Source of the DNA: a virus
Length of the DNA: 64,000 nt
Strand: one strand, 5' to 3'
Virus record (IMG/VR): IMGVR_UViG_3300048999_000192
Span: 62,001 to 126,000 of that record
The position numbers were made by a program, and so were the translations under genes. Each line of letters starts with the position of its first letter. Position 1 is the stretch's first letter. Below, in pieces: positions 48,103 to 57,268 of this stretch. Under the pieces are notes generated by a model. That model searched no databases. It worked only from the letters and a program-made list of their open reading frames with translations, and was not told where the DNA came from.

Positions 48103-51100
48103 ATGCTGCGGAAGATCGCGACGCTGGAAACGCTGGAGGCGTACCGGGTCCCGGCGCACGCCGACGCACGCGCCCTGCGCAAGGCCGCCCACCGGGTGAG
48201 CTTCGAGTACACCCCCCGCCCGGGGTACCTCTACGTGCGTTCGCGGGCCATCAGCTCCCGGTGCAACGACAACTTCGACGAGTTCCCAGCCGAGGAGATC
48301 GCGAAGGCCTACGCGACCTTCAAGGGCAAGCCGGTGTTCGTCAACCACCACAACGACGACCACCGGCGGATGCGTGGCGTGATCATCGACGCCGCACTGC
48401 ATCAGGATCGCAACCCCGACGGCACCCCGGACACCTGGGCCGAGGTCCTGATGGAGGTCGACGCCAAGACCTTCCCCAAGCTCGCCAAGGCGATCCTGGC
48501 CGGTGAGGTCGACCGTACGAGCATGGGCTGCGACGTCCAGCTCTCGGTCTGCTCGGCGTGCGGCAACAAGGCCACCAACCCGGCGGAGTACTGCCAGCAC
48601 ATCCCGGCCATGAAGGGCCAGCGCATCTTCCGCGCCACCGCCTCCGGCCAGCGCGAGGGGCACCTGGTCCGGGAGATCTGCTACGGCCTGGGCTTCTTCG
48701 AGAACTCCCTGCTCGTCGAGGAGCCCGCCGACCCCACCGCCTACTTCCTCGGCGTGGACGACCGTGGCATGAGGGCGACGGCCACTCAGCACGGCGAAGA
48801 GCCGCCCGGATGGATCAACGACGTCAAGGACCAGGCGGATGAGCTGGCGAGCCGTAACGGCCACAGCATCTCCTGGAAGTACCGAGGCGAGCCCCAGTGG
48901 AAGAGCAGCTCGGGTTACGTCGCAGGCTGGCAGGGCGAATGCGCCAACGATGGGTGTGATGCTCCGGCCAGTCAGACCAGCCGGGCTCACACGGACAAGG
49001 TCCGCACCATCAGCATCCGCGAGGACCAGCCCGGCGAGCTGAAGGACATGATGCCGCCGTTCCTGCGGCGACGCTGCAAGGGGACCACGGTGGAGTCCAG
49101 CCGGAAGACGGCGGCCGAAGATCACTGGGCCATGCCGATCTTCCAGCACTTGAAGGACGCGCACGGCCTGGATGACGATCAGATCGCCGAGGGCATGCTC
49201 GCCGCCGGAGCCGAGCCGAACATGAACCAGGGCATCAAGCTCGACCATCTGTTCCACGCCCACAAGAACCTGCACGGCGGGGACTACCAGACACCGACCG
49301 GCGCGCAGCGGCACGGGCACACCCCCGAGGACCCGCTGATCTCCAGCGAGTTCAGGCCCTCACGCATGCAGATGAATCAGTCGGAGATCTACAACGACAA
49401 GCCCGCCTGGGGACCGAGGAGTCTCGGCCCGTACCGGATGCGGGCGGACGAATACGGCGATTTCAAGCCTCTTCGGCAGTCGCAGAACGCCAAGACGGCC
49501 GACGTCCGCCACAACCCGCAGTACGAGGGCACCCATTGCCTGATGTGCGGCGACCCGGTTCGCTGGAATTCCAACCCGGCCAAGCAGAGCCTGCCCAGCG
49601 GGGGCTGGTACCACCACGACAGCATCAAGCGCGATCACCACGCGCTCCCGGCTGACCCGGAGGCCGTGATGAACGACGTCCCTCGCCAGGACGCCCAGCG
49701 AGACCAGATCGACGCGCAGATCCGCGAGCAGTACGGCTTCGGCCCCAAGCGGCACAAGGACATGCCGCTGGACCCCTTCGTATCCGCCTACGCGCCCGAG
49801 CTGGACGAACTCGGCCCGGTCGAGGCCGCCGCCGGTCCGAAGTACCCCGACCCGGCCGATCACCCGTTCTTCAAGAAGAACCCGATCAACCATCAGCACA
49901 TCGTCGACACCTACAACGAATCCGACGAGGGCACGCGGGCGCAGGGCAAGCGCTGGTACCCCGACGCGCACATCCTGGCCAAGGCGATCGACCCCGAGGG
50001 CAACGCGGCGCGCGGCGCTGGCGTGCTGTCGGCCTACTCCCCACAGACCTCCTGGCCGGTCAACGCCATGAACGCCGCCCGGTCCCTGCAGCGTGGCAAG
50101 GCCATGCAAAAGGGCGAGGGCCAGATCATGGCCAGTCACGCCAAGAGCGCCCAGCGCATCATCGAAGGCGAGCACCACAGCGACGTCTTCAAGGGCCCCA
50201 AGATCCGGGCGTTCGCCCACCTGATCGAGCACGGCGGTGATGACCACTCCGTCGTGGTCGACCGGCACGCGCTCTCGGTGGCCATGGGCAAGCGCGTCAG
50301 CAAGGACGACCTCGCCGACGCGCCGCTGAGCACCCCGCACTACTACGGCCACGTCGAGCGGGCCTACCAGGACGCGGCCAAGCAACTGTCCGGCCAGCAC
50401 GGTGAGACGATCCACCCGCACGAGGTGCAGGCGACCACCTGGCTGCAGCAGCAGAAGCGCAACGCGGTCGACAACGAGACCGCCCGGGGCGGCCAGGGCA
50501 AGGGCCTGATCACCCGGGACAAGAACGACTGGCGCGACTGGGAGAACTACCACCAGAAGAACCACCCGGACCTGCCCAAGAGCCTGCACACCACCAACCC
50601 GCACGCCCCCAAGACCGAGGCGATGCGCAAGGGTGCGCCGTTCGCGGGCTATGAGGACTTCGCGGCGTGTGTCGCGGCCAACCAGGACAAGGACGACCCC
50701 GAGGCCTACTGCGGCTCGATCAAGCACAAGGTCGAGGGTGCCCAGCACACCGCCGCGCACAGGGTCTACGTCGACCAGGCCGAGGGCAGTCACGGCCGGA
50801 TGGTCACCTTCAGCGGCGAGGACAAGGGCGGCTACCTCAGCCGGGGCGACGGCACGTGGATGGCCGAGAACGACAACGGCTCGGTGGTGCACGAGCACCG
50901 CGACCACAAGCGGGCCCTGCGCGGCCTGGCCGATCACTACGGCCTGACCGGCGATCTCGACGTCGAGTACACACACGAGGGCACCGGGAACAGGAAGAAC
51001 TTCACCGTCCCGGGCAAGACGGCCGCGCTGAACGACGTCGTGGCCCCGCCCGAGGTCGACACGCTGCGGGATGAGGAGTGCCCGGTCTGCGGTGAGGTCG

Positions 51101-52620
51101 AGGTCTACGACGGGGAGCGGTGCCCGGTCTGCGGGTTCGTCGCGCCGCCGGAGATGTTCCGCGACCCGGACCTGGAGATGGCCAAGTCGATCGACCTGCG
51201 TCAGGACCAGCAGGCGCAGGCCGGTGACCCGGCGCCAGGCCAGGCCAACCCGGACGTGCCCGGTGGCGGCCTGGTCGACCCGTCCCAGCTCGGCGATGAC
51301 CCGCTGGCCGACCAGCTCCAGCATCCGGACCAGCTCGGCCCGAATGGCGAGATGGGCGAGCCCGGTACGCCAGGCGACGGCACGCCGGACCTGTTCTGCC
51401 CCGCCTGCGGCGAGGGCTTCGACGCGGGCCAGCCGATGACCACCGATGGTGACCCCGCCACGCTGGACGCCAGCGGCCCGGCCGAGGGCACCCCGTGCCC
51501 GAACTGCGGGATGTCCACCCTGCTCTCCCCGAACGACATGGAGGGCATGGGCATCGGCCCCGACGGCGAGCAGGCCGTCGCTGAGGAGGCCGAGGAGATG
51601 GGCGACCGGCCGATGGATGCCGGAACCCCCGAAGAGGACCCGGAGGCTCCCCAGGAGGGTGAGGGGCCGCCAGAGCAGCAAGAGGAGGAGGGGCCGCCGA
51701 CCGAGGAGGACGACGATTCCGACGAGCCTGCTGTGGACGAGGACGACCAGCCCTCGAAGAAGCGAGACGACAAGAATGCAAAGGGAGCGTCCATGAGCAA
51801 GTCCGTCGAGGCGGCGCTGGCGGCGAACACGGCCGCTGTCGGTAGCCTCATGCGCGAGCTGCGCATCGTCCGAGCGCAGAACGACCTGATCGCCAAGGCA
51901 GCCGGTCTGGAGGGCGAGTTCTCCGAGATCCGCCGTCAGGCCGACATCAACAACCCGGCCAGCCCCGTGCCGGACCCGGGCGAGCAGGCCCCGTCCGAGA
52001 CCACGGAAGAGGCGGTCACCCCTGAGGCGGCCGACGACCCGCAGCGTCCCGGCATGACCCCGGGCTCTGTCGGCGGTGTCCCGGCCGAGCAGGTCGACAC
52101 CCCGCTGCGCCCTGGCGTCACCCTCCCGGCGGCACCGGCCACCAACCTGGTCGACGTCACCGCGCCGGTCGCGGGCACCAACACCGGCGAGCTCTCGCCG
52201 GAGCAGACCCGCATCGAGACCGACGTGCGCGTGGGCGACCCGATGGCGAACGCGAACAGCGACGAGTCCAAGATGTTCCCGTGGACCATCGGTGCTCAGA
52301 ACGCCAACCGGACCATGGCCTCCATGCGTCTGGCCGAGCTGCGCATCGCGGCCAACCTCGCCCCTGCGGGCGACCGGTTCGCGCTGGCGGCCTCGATCGA
52401 GACCGACGCCAACCTCCCGGACGCCGCCCTGGCGACCGAGATCCGCACCCTGGAGGCCGTCTCCCGTACGGCCGCCCGCCAGCCGCGCCCGACCAACCTG
52501 GTCCCGCGTGCGGCGGCCACCGAAGGCCGTACGGCCCCGAGCCTGGCTCCCCAGCCGGTCGGTGCCCCGGTCGGCGGCGGCGGGTACGACGACACGGCCG
52601 ACTCCGACCTGTTCTTCTGA
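48103..52620 (+). CDS. giant prohead protease-scaffold fusion protein
   Basis: 1505 aa from ATG 48103 (GAGGGGAAGG); the open frame upstream lacks a start signal. Residues 1-230 are a herpesvirus/T4-type prohead protease: GKPVFVNHHNDD (His82/83/87), RTSMGCDV (Ser140), and the Cys/His insert CSACGNK...YCQH. Then follow a helical segment, a zinc domain (CLMCG), a 215-residue helical domain (about 577-791, resembling the DUF7178 family), an ACVAANQDKDDPEAYCGSI motif, small barrels, two zinc ribbons and a long Glu/Pro/Gln-rich scaffold-like tail. Usual proteases of this class are 200-300 residues, so most of this protein is extra. KTAA/KTAD/HTAA motifs stand at the junctions. It should act inside the prohead. 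Confidence 0.75.
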   Translation: MLRKIATLETLEAYRVPAHADARALRKAAHRVSFEYTPRPGYLYVRSRAISSRCNDNFDEFPAEEIAKAYATFKGKPVFVNHHNDDHRRMRGVIIDAALHQDRNPDGTPDTWAEVLMEVDAKTFPKLAKAILAGEVDRTSMGCDVQLSVCSACGNKATNPAEYCQHIPAMKGQRIFRATASGQREGHLVREICYGLGFFENSLLVEEPADPTAYFLGVDDRGMRATATQHGEEPPGWINDVKDQADELASRNGHSISWKYRGEPQWKSSSGYVAGWQGECANDGCDAPASQTSRAHTDKVRTISIREDQPGELKDMMPPFLRRRCKGTTVESSRKTAAEDHWAMPIFQHLKDAHGLDDDQIAEGMLAAGAEPNMNQGIKLDHLFHAHKNLHGGDYQTPTGAQRHGHTPEDPLISSEFRPSRMQMNQSEIYNDKPAWGPRSLGPYRMRADEYGDFKPLRQSQNAKTADVRHNPQYEGTHCLMCGDPVRWNSNPAKQSLPSGGWYHHDSIKRDHHALPADPEAVMNDVPRQDAQRDQIDAQIREQYGFGPKRHKDMPLDPFVSAYAPELDELGPVEAAAGPKYPDPADHPFFKKNPINHQHIVDTYNESDEGTRAQGKRWYPDAHILAKAIDPEGNAARGAGVLSAYSPQTSWPVNAMNAARSLQRGKAMQKGEGQIMASHAKSAQRIIEGEHHSDVFKGPKIRAFAHLIEHGGDDHSVVVDRHALSVAMGKRVSKDDLADAPLSTPHYYGHVERAYQDAAKQLSGQHGETIHPHEVQATTWLQQQKRNAVDNETARGGQGKGLITRDKNDWRDWENYHQKNHPDLPKSLHTTNPHAPKTEAMRKGAPFAGYEDFAACVAANQDKDDPEAYCGSIKHKVEGAQHTAAHRVYVDQAEGSHGRMVTFSGEDKGGYLSRGDGTWMAENDNGSVVHEHRDHKRALRGLADHYGLTGDLDVEYTHEGTGNRKNFTVPGKTAALNDVVAPPEVDTLRDEECPVCGEVEVYDGERCPVCGFVAPPEMFRDPDLEMAKSIDLRQDQQAQAGDPAPGQANPDVPGGGLVDPSQLGDDPLADQLQHPDQLGPNGEMGEPGTPGDGTPDLFCPACGEGFDAGQPMTTDGDPATLDASGPAEGTPCPNCGMSTLLSPNDMEGMGIGPDGEQAVAEEAEEMGDRPMDAGTPEEDPEAPQEGEGPPEQQEEEGPPTEEDDDSDEPAVDEDDQPSKKRDDKNAKGASMSKSVEAALAANTAAVGSLMRELRIVRAQNDLIAKAAGLEGEFSEIRRQADINNPASPVPDPGEQAPSETTEEAVTPEAADDPQRPGMTPGSVGGVPAEQVDTPLRPGVTLPAAPATNLVDVTAPVAGTNTGELSPEQTRIETDVRVGDPMANANSDESKMFPWTIGAQNANRTMASMRLAELRIAANLAPAGDRFALAASIETDANLPDAALATEIRTLEAVSRTAARQPRPTNLVPRAAATEGRTAPSLAPQPVGAPVGGGGYDDTADSDLFF
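51793..52620 (+). CDS. possible nested scaffold protein, 275 aa
   Basis: In-frame ATG at 51793 with AAGGGAGCG 4 bases upstream, inside the protease gene. The product begins MSKSVEAALAANTAAVGSLM, a helix, then an acidic low-complexity centre and a helical end, ending in DSDLFF. This is like the nested scaffold of other phages made from the 3' end of the protease gene. Start use is not proven. Confidence 0.5.
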   Translation: MSKSVEAALAANTAAVGSLMRELRIVRAQNDLIAKAAGLEGEFSEIRRQADINNPASPVPDPGEQAPSETTEEAVTPEAADDPQRPGMTPGSVGGVPAEQVDTPLRPGVTLPAAPATNLVDVTAPVAGTNTGELSPEQTRIETDVRVGDPMANANSDESKMFPWTIGAQNANRTMASMRLAELRIAANLAPAGDRFALAASIETDANLPDAALATEIRTLEAVSRTAARQPRPTNLVPRAAATEGRTAPSLAPQPVGAPVGGGGYDDTADSDLFF

Positions 52621-52643
52621 TCGGAATCGGGTAGGAGGTCGCC

Positions 52644-52907
52644 ATGCAGAAGGTAACGATCAAGTCGGGCGCGAAGAACGTCGTGCTGCCCGACGGCAAG
52701 ATGTACCAGGCGGGCGACACTGCCGTGCTCACCGACGAGGAGGCCTCCCAGCTCACCTCGGACGTGGTCACGAACTACCTGACGGCGGCTCCGGTCGCGG
52801 CCAGCGTCGGCGATGTCGACTCCCCGCAGAACGAGGCCACCGTGATCGGCGACGTCAGCTCGGAGTACGAGTCGAACAAGCCCACCAAGGACACCACCTA
52901 CGGCTGA
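52644..52907 (+). CDS. small head protein, 87 aa
   Basis: ATG behind TAGGAGG. MQKVTIKSGAKNVVLPDGKM...GDTAVLTDEEASQL is a pattern of short proteins encoded between protease and capsid genes. May be a decoration or head-completion protein. Confidence 0.6.
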   Translation: MQKVTIKSGAKNVVLPDGKMYQAGDTAVLTDEEASQLTSDVVTNYLTAAPVAASVGDVDSPQNEATVIGDVSSEYESNKPTKDTTYG

Positions 52908-52929
52908 CCCTCCGGAGGATGGTGACGCG

Positions 52930-52970
52930 AACGGCCCGGCGGGCTTGGGGAGAGGACCGCCGGGCCGTTT
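52930..52970 (+). terminator. intrinsic terminator
   Basis: Perfect 13-bp stem AACGGCCCGGCGG/CCGCCGGGCCGTT with a 14-base loop, then TCGCATTT. Confidence 0.7.
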
Positions 52971-52993
52971 CGCATTTCCGGGGTGATCGGCTT

Positions 52994-53031
52994 GCTGTCA
53001 AAACGGCCTCCGGAGCAGCCTGAAGAGGTGA
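52994..53031 (+). promoter_or_regulatory. late-type leader element 5
   Basis: GCTGT at 52994 and GAAGAGGTGA at 53022 (28 bases). It precedes the decoration and capsid genes by about 75 bases; the hairpin arms seen in other copies are weak here. Confidence 0.5.
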
Positions 53032-53104
53032 AGGAGCCCGTCTCGCATCGGACATACGAGCGGACGGCAAAGTTGTCCGATAAGAAGAGATGGGAGGTGC
53101 AGGG

Positions 53105-53644
53105 ATGCTGCGGACTCGGCTGAATAACTCGTACATCAAGCGGACGATTCGACCGCTGTACGGGTTCACTCAGGCCACGCCCCAGAGCGTCTTCCTGGAC
53201 CCGTCGTGGGATCGCTCCACGCCGATCTACCCGGGCATGGCGCTGGTCAAGACGACCGGCGACCAGGTCACGCTGTGCGGTGCAGGTTCCGGTGCGGGTG
53301 GGGTTGGCACGGCTGCCAACAACATCCCGGTCGGCCTGTGCGGCCACTACATCGGTGGCGACGGCATTGACGAGCTGCTCGACGTCGGCATGAACATGCT
53401 GGCGAACTGGGTGCTCGCCCCCGACGCTCAGTTCGAGATCCTCGCCCCGGCGTTCGACACCACGGCCGACTGGGCCGGGGCGGACAACGGCGACGGCACC
53501 GAGGACCTGATCTACGTCGCCACGGCCGCCGGATTCATCGGGAAGCTCACGCTGACCGGTGTCCACTCGCCGACGACCGCGCCGGTGGCGCGCCTCGTCA
53601 AGGCGAACTCCGCGACCAAGATCACGATTGCGGGGGTCCGATGA
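53105..53644 (+). CDS. head decoration/capsid-stabilising protein
   Basis: 179 aa. ATG 53105 is preferred over ATG 53090 because GGAGGTG lies before it. Beta-rich, with PIYPGMALVKTTGDQVTLC...PVGLCGHYIGGDG and later PVARLVKANSATKITIAGVR. Encoded directly before the major capsid gene with an ATGA overlap, the usual place for decoration proteins. Confidence 0.65.
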   Translation: MLRTRLNNSYIKRTIRPLYGFTQATPQSVFLDPSWDRSTPIYPGMALVKTTGDQVTLCGAGSGAGGVGTAANNIPVGLCGHYIGGDGIDELLDVGMNMLANWVLAPDAQFEILAPAFDTTADWAGADNGDGTEDLIYVATAAGFIGKLTLTGVHSPTTAPVARLVKANSATKITIAGVR

Positions 53645-54636
53645 GCAGCTACCTGATGCCGTCGGCAAACGGCAGCCTGCGCGGCAAGGTCGCGAAGAAG
53701 TCTGACGACTACGTCGGCCAGATCCTGGCGCGGCGCGAGGGTGGGGCAGGCCCCCTCTCGCACCAGGCCAAGGTCCAGAAGATGGCCATGATCCTCAACG
53801 ACGAGGTCAACGGCTTCCGCCGCCTCGGCGTCGGGATGGTGGGGCCCATCCAGCTCAAGCTGCGCTACCAGGGCATCACCCGGAACGTTCTCGTCGAGGA
53901 CGCCGTCACCCCCGGCACGCCGGTGGAGTACGACGTCTGGGACGACCTCGGCCAGGCGTACCTGATGTCGGGCACGGAGGGCGAAGTTCGCGTAACGCCC
54001 TTCGAGGGCAAGAGGATCCCGGTGCGCTTCTGGCGCATCGCGAGCCGCCCGGCGATCCGCAAGGAAGACCTCTACTACCTGCGGATCAACGCCGTCGAGC
54101 AGGCCCAGGACGAGACCAAGCAGGCCATCCTGAAGGCGGAAGACTCCCGCCTCCTGGTGCTCCTGCAGGCCGCCGTGACGGACTACGCGTCGCGCCCGGA
54201 CCACACGGTCACGCCCAACCACAACATCACCGAGGCGTCGGGCTACCTGACCCCGGGCTCGCTGTACAGCGCGGTCGCGATGACCGACATGCACGAGCTC
54301 CAGTCGGCCCGCATCCTCATCAACCCGTTCGACTTCCGCGACCTCTACCGGTGGGACATCAACGCCACCGGCTGGGCGTTCAAGGACCGGGTGGTCGCCG
54401 GTGAGACCATCACGTCGTTCGGTGAATTCCAGATCCAAAGGTCGATCATCGTCCCCCAGGGGAAGATCTTCCTGACCCCGGAGCCCAATTTCCTGGGCGT
54501 CTTCCCGGTGCTCTACTCGCTCGATGTCGAGGAGAACCACCACGTGGAAGCGTTCTGGAAGGGATGGGTCTTCGACGAGATGGTCTCCATGGCCATTCTC
54601 AACCCGCGCGGAATCGCGACCATCACCAAGTCCTGA
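53641..54636 (+). CDS. major capsid protein, HK97 fold
   Basis: 331 aa, no signal or cleaved pro-segment obvious. Features of this fold: an E-loop-like region near 70-130, the long spine helix around 145-175 (AVEQAQDETKQAILKAEDSR), an LQAAVTDYASRP segment, the P-domain strand LYSAVAMTDMHELQSARILI and a closing sheet IVPQGKIFLTPEPNFLG...FVL-like end. Position after protease/scaffold and decoration genes supports this. Hundreds of copies would form the shell. Confidence 0.85.
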   Translation: MSSYLMPSANGSLRGKVAKKSDDYVGQILARREGGAGPLSHQAKVQKMAMILNDEVNGFRRLGVGMVGPIQLKLRYQGITRNVLVEDAVTPGTPVEYDVWDDLGQAYLMSGTEGEVRVTPFEGKRIPVRFWRIASRPAIRKEDLYYLRINAVEQAQDETKQAILKAEDSRLLVLLQAAVTDYASRPDHTVTPNHNITEASGYLTPGSLYSAVAMTDMHELQSARILINPFDFRDLYRWDINATGWAFKDRVVAGETITSFGEFQIQRSIIVPQGKIFLTPEPNFLGVFPVLYSLDVEENHHVEAFWKGWVFDEMVSMAILNPRGIATITKS

Positions 54637-54650
54637 TTCGCGCAATTCTT

Positions 54651-54686
54651 CAGAACGGCTCCCGGCTCCTGTCGGGGGCCGTTCTG
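54651..54686 (+). terminator. hairpin terminator after the capsid gene
   Basis: 14-bp stem CAGAACGGCTCCCG/CGGGGGCCGTTCTG (one T-G pair) with an 8-base loop. No T tract. The spacer to 54858 holds only this and a late-type GAAGAGGTGA. Confidence 0.65.
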
Positions 54687-54823
54687 CATGTGCGAGCAGG
54701 GTTGAGCCCAGCGAAGGGATGAGCCGGGTCACGTCCCCGTCCCCGGCCGATACGCCGCCCGTTCCGTGCACCCCCGTCGCGGGGCGGGCGGCCCCCTCCT
54801 GCTCGATGCGCCCTCCGGCCGCC

Positions 54824-54833
54824 GAAGAGGTGA
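54824..54833 (+). promoter_or_regulatory. late-type leader element 6, partial
   Basis: GAAGAGGTGA is perfect, but GCTGT is missing (GCTCG at 54801). CCTCCT (54795) could pair with AGGAGG (54846), the ribosome-binding site for 54858. Confidence 0.45.
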
Positions 54834-54857
54834 GCCAGCCGTCGTAGGAGGAGACCC

Positions 54858-55640
54858 ATGCCGATCCCCAGCCATCACAACCCAGGGGATGCGGGGCACG
54901 CCGCCGACCACAACGCGATCGTTGACACGCTGACGAGCCAGGCAGGGGCGATCTCGACCCTGCAGAGCACGACCGTCGGCCTGTTCTACGTGGCGGGCGG
55001 CAACGTCACCAACATCGCCGACGGCACCACGACGTTCTCGCGCATCAACCTGCCGACCGGTGATCGTTCCAGCGCGGCCGACACCGTCCAGTACTACCAC
55101 GGATCGAACAAGATCTCCTGGTTTGACGGCTATGGGCGCTTCCGCACCAAGACCGACGACCCGACCCACGTCCCCTCTGTCATCGACTCCGCCAGCGGCC
55201 AGACGGCGAACCTGGGCGAGTGGCGCGTCAACGGCGTCCTGAAGGCCAATGTCGACGCCAACGGCAACCTGGCGGCGACCAACGTCGGCTGGGGAGCCTG
55301 GACGGCCCTCACGCTCGCCTCGGGCTACAAGCGGAACCCCGACTTCGGCAATGCCATCCAGTACCGGATCAGCAAGGCGGGCGACGAGGTCCAGCTCCGG
55401 GGCAACATCGTCAAGACGAGCGGGGCCGACTTCTCCAGCAGCCCCTCCCAGATCGCCACGCTGCCCGCCGGGCTGCCCGCCCCGCCCAGCCACGTGTACA
55501 AGGTCTGCGCTGCCCAGTTCTCCGGTACCGAGCATTCCATCCGGGCCGAGGTGCACGCGGACAAGACGCTCTGGATCTACTACGGCTACACGCCGAACTG
55601 GATCTCGATCGACGGGCTGTCCTACTCGCCGCTGTCGTAG
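54858..55640 (+). CDS. head- or tail-fibre-like protein, 260 aa
   Basis: ATG behind GTAGGAGGAG. MPIPSHHNPGDAGHAADHNA is the GH.ADHN...DTL trimer-start motif of phage fibres. Then strands and a beta-sandwich (LRGNIVKTSGADF, WIYYGYTPNWISIDG). The start motif reappears at 58857. Likely an exposed virion appendage. Confidence 0.65.
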   Translation: MPIPSHHNPGDAGHAADHNAIVDTLTSQAGAISTLQSTTVGLFYVAGGNVTNIADGTTTFSRINLPTGDRSSAADTVQYYHGSNKISWFDGYGRFRTKTDDPTHVPSVIDSASGQTANLGEWRVNGVLKANVDANGNLAATNVGWGAWTALTLASGYKRNPDFGNAIQYRISKAGDEVQLRGNIVKTSGADFSSSPSQIATLPAGLPAPPSHVYKVCAAQFSGTEHSIRAEVHADKTLWIYYGYTPNWISIDGLSYSPLS

Positions 55641-55696
55641 CGGGTAGCCGGGCTGAGAAGGTGTGACAAGGACTCGATTTCCTCCAGGAGGACCCC

Positions 55697-56251
55697 ATGC
55701 AGTTCGGCGGCACGGTGATGGCTCGCAACCTGATGGACGGCCCGACCGTCCTCTCCAGCGACCCCAAGGGCACCTTCGAAGTCCGTTGGGAGGGCAGGGG
55801 CGACCGGAACGGCGGCGACATCCAGTACATCCCGGATGAGATGCTGCGCATCCCGGCGTTCGCCCGTGCGGTCAAGCTGGGCGTCATCGAGATCGCCAAC
55901 CCGGAGGAGAACCCGGAGCTGCTGTCGGCCCTGGACAAGCAGGCGGCGGCGTTCCACCGGCTCCAGGAGAAGGCCCAGGAGGACATCCGGGCCACGATCG
56001 ACGACACCAAGGGCCGGGAGATGGTGATGCTCTCCTGCGTCGGCCCCTCGGCCAAGGGTCAGGGCGAATGCGGCGAGCTCGTCTCGATGTATGAGACCGA
56101 GAAGAACGAGAACCCGCCGCTGTGCCACCGCCACACCAACCTCGCATCGGAGTTCGTGCCGGTGAACGAGGGCCAGGACGAGCGCGAAAACAAGAAGGTC
56201 CGGTGGATCCGGGGCGTCATGAGCGACACCCCCATCGGCCTGCAGGTCTAA
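55697..56251 (+). CDS. hypothetical structural-region protein, 184 aa
   Basis: ATG behind CCAGGAGGACC. N-terminal beta part (GTFEVRWEGRGDRNGG), helical centre and a zinc-like SCVG...CGELVSMYETE...LCHRH. Ends with RWIRGVMSDTPIG. Unknown role in head or neck. Confidence 0.6.
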   Translation: MQFGGTVMARNLMDGPTVLSSDPKGTFEVRWEGRGDRNGGDIQYIPDEMLRIPAFARAVKLGVIEIANPEENPELLSALDKQAAAFHRLQEKAQEDIRATIDDTKGREMVMLSCVGPSAKGQGECGELVSMYETEKNENPPLCHRHTNLASEFVPVNEGQDERENKKVRWIRGVMSDTPIGLQV

Positions 56252-56266
56252 GGAGGAAAGAGCCTC

Positions 56267-57262
56267 ATGTCCGACGAACGAGCGAAGCAGGACGCGGAGT
56301 TCGAGGAGGGTGCCCGGCAGGAGCCGGACGCCGCTCCCGCTGACGACCGTCCCCGCCACGTCCCCGACCCGACCGCGATGACCGGGAACCTGGACACCAG
56401 TGGCACCGGCGGCGCGGGTGGGCACTCCGAGCTGCGCAACATCGCGCCGATCTTCGACGTGGCTGAGGCTCACGACATGGCGTACGCCGCACGGGCGGTC
56501 GACCCCAACGACGACTCGGCCTCCTCGGACCACGTCACGGTCTTCACCGGCCTGTCGGTCGTGCAGGGCGACCCCGAGGGCGACCGCCAGCGGGTCACCG
56601 ACCGCGCCGCGCGGGCGCAGGAGCGCCTGAAGGACAACCCACTGGGCCGCAACCTGGACGACCGTGGCACCTACGTCCACGATCGTCGTGCGCGCGACGA
56701 GCGCGCCTGGCAGGCCTCGGTCTCGGACATGGGCCCGGCGATCGTCATCGGCCCGCAGGAGCTCGGCGAGGCCCCGGCCGCGCCCAACTCCGTCATCGAC
56801 AACCGGCCGGAGGACGAGCGCTCTCCGGAGGGCGTGCCGACTCAGGAAGGCGCGCGGGAAGAGGACGACGCCGACCGCGAGCACGAGCGTCTGGAGGCCG
56901 AGCAGGCCCAGGGCGTCCAGGAGAACCGCGAGCGGATGAACGAGCAGGAGGCGGAGCAGGCGACCGCCGACGCCGACGCTCAGGAGCCCGTCACGGTCCA
57001 GGGTGAGGACGTCCAGCCCGAGGCCCCGGAGGAGACCCCCGAGCCCGCCAGCGAGCCGGAGAGCGAGCCTGAGGCCCCCGGCCCGAAGTCGGAGGAGCCG
57101 CACGCTCCGACCTCGGACGTGAAGGCCCCGAACAAGGCCAGCTCCAAGACCGAGTGGGTCGAGTGGGCCGTGGCCTGCGGAGCCGACCGCGAGGAGGCGT
57201 CGAACATGACCCGCCTCGAACTGATCAGCAACTACTCCAAGCTCCGGCCGAACGAGAGGTAA
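56267..57262 (+). CDS. acidic structural-region protein with SAP/HeH-like end
   Basis: 331 aa from ATG behind AAGGAGGAAAG. Long low-complexity Glu/Asp/Pro regions, especially 195-300. The last 40 residues, with KTEWVEWAVACGADREEASN and MTRLELISNY, resemble a small helix-extended-loop-helix (SAP/HeH) motif common at the ends of phage structural proteins. May bind DNA or another head protein. Confidence 0.6.
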   Translation: MSDERAKQDAEFEEGARQEPDAAPADDRPRHVPDPTAMTGNLDTSGTGGAGGHSELRNIAPIFDVAEAHDMAYAARAVDPNDDSASSDHVTVFTGLSVVQGDPEGDRQRVTDRAARAQERLKDNPLGRNLDDRGTYVHDRRARDERAWQASVSDMGPAIVIGPQELGEAPAAPNSVIDNRPEDERSPEGVPTQEGAREEDDADREHERLEAEQAQGVQENRERMNEQEAEQATADADAQEPVTVQGEDVQPEAPEETPEPASEPESEPEAPGPKSEEPHAPTSDVKAPNKASSKTEWVEWAVACGADREEASNMTRLELISNYSKLRPNER

Positions 57263-57268
57263 CGAGTC

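Noticed and set aside
25550-52540. CGTACGGCC as a conserved DNA site at the RTA motifs
   Set aside because: Many RTA codons read CGT ACG GCC, but CGTACG is common elsewhere in this genome in other contexts (for example 1230, 5269, 23811), so the protein motif is the better explanation.
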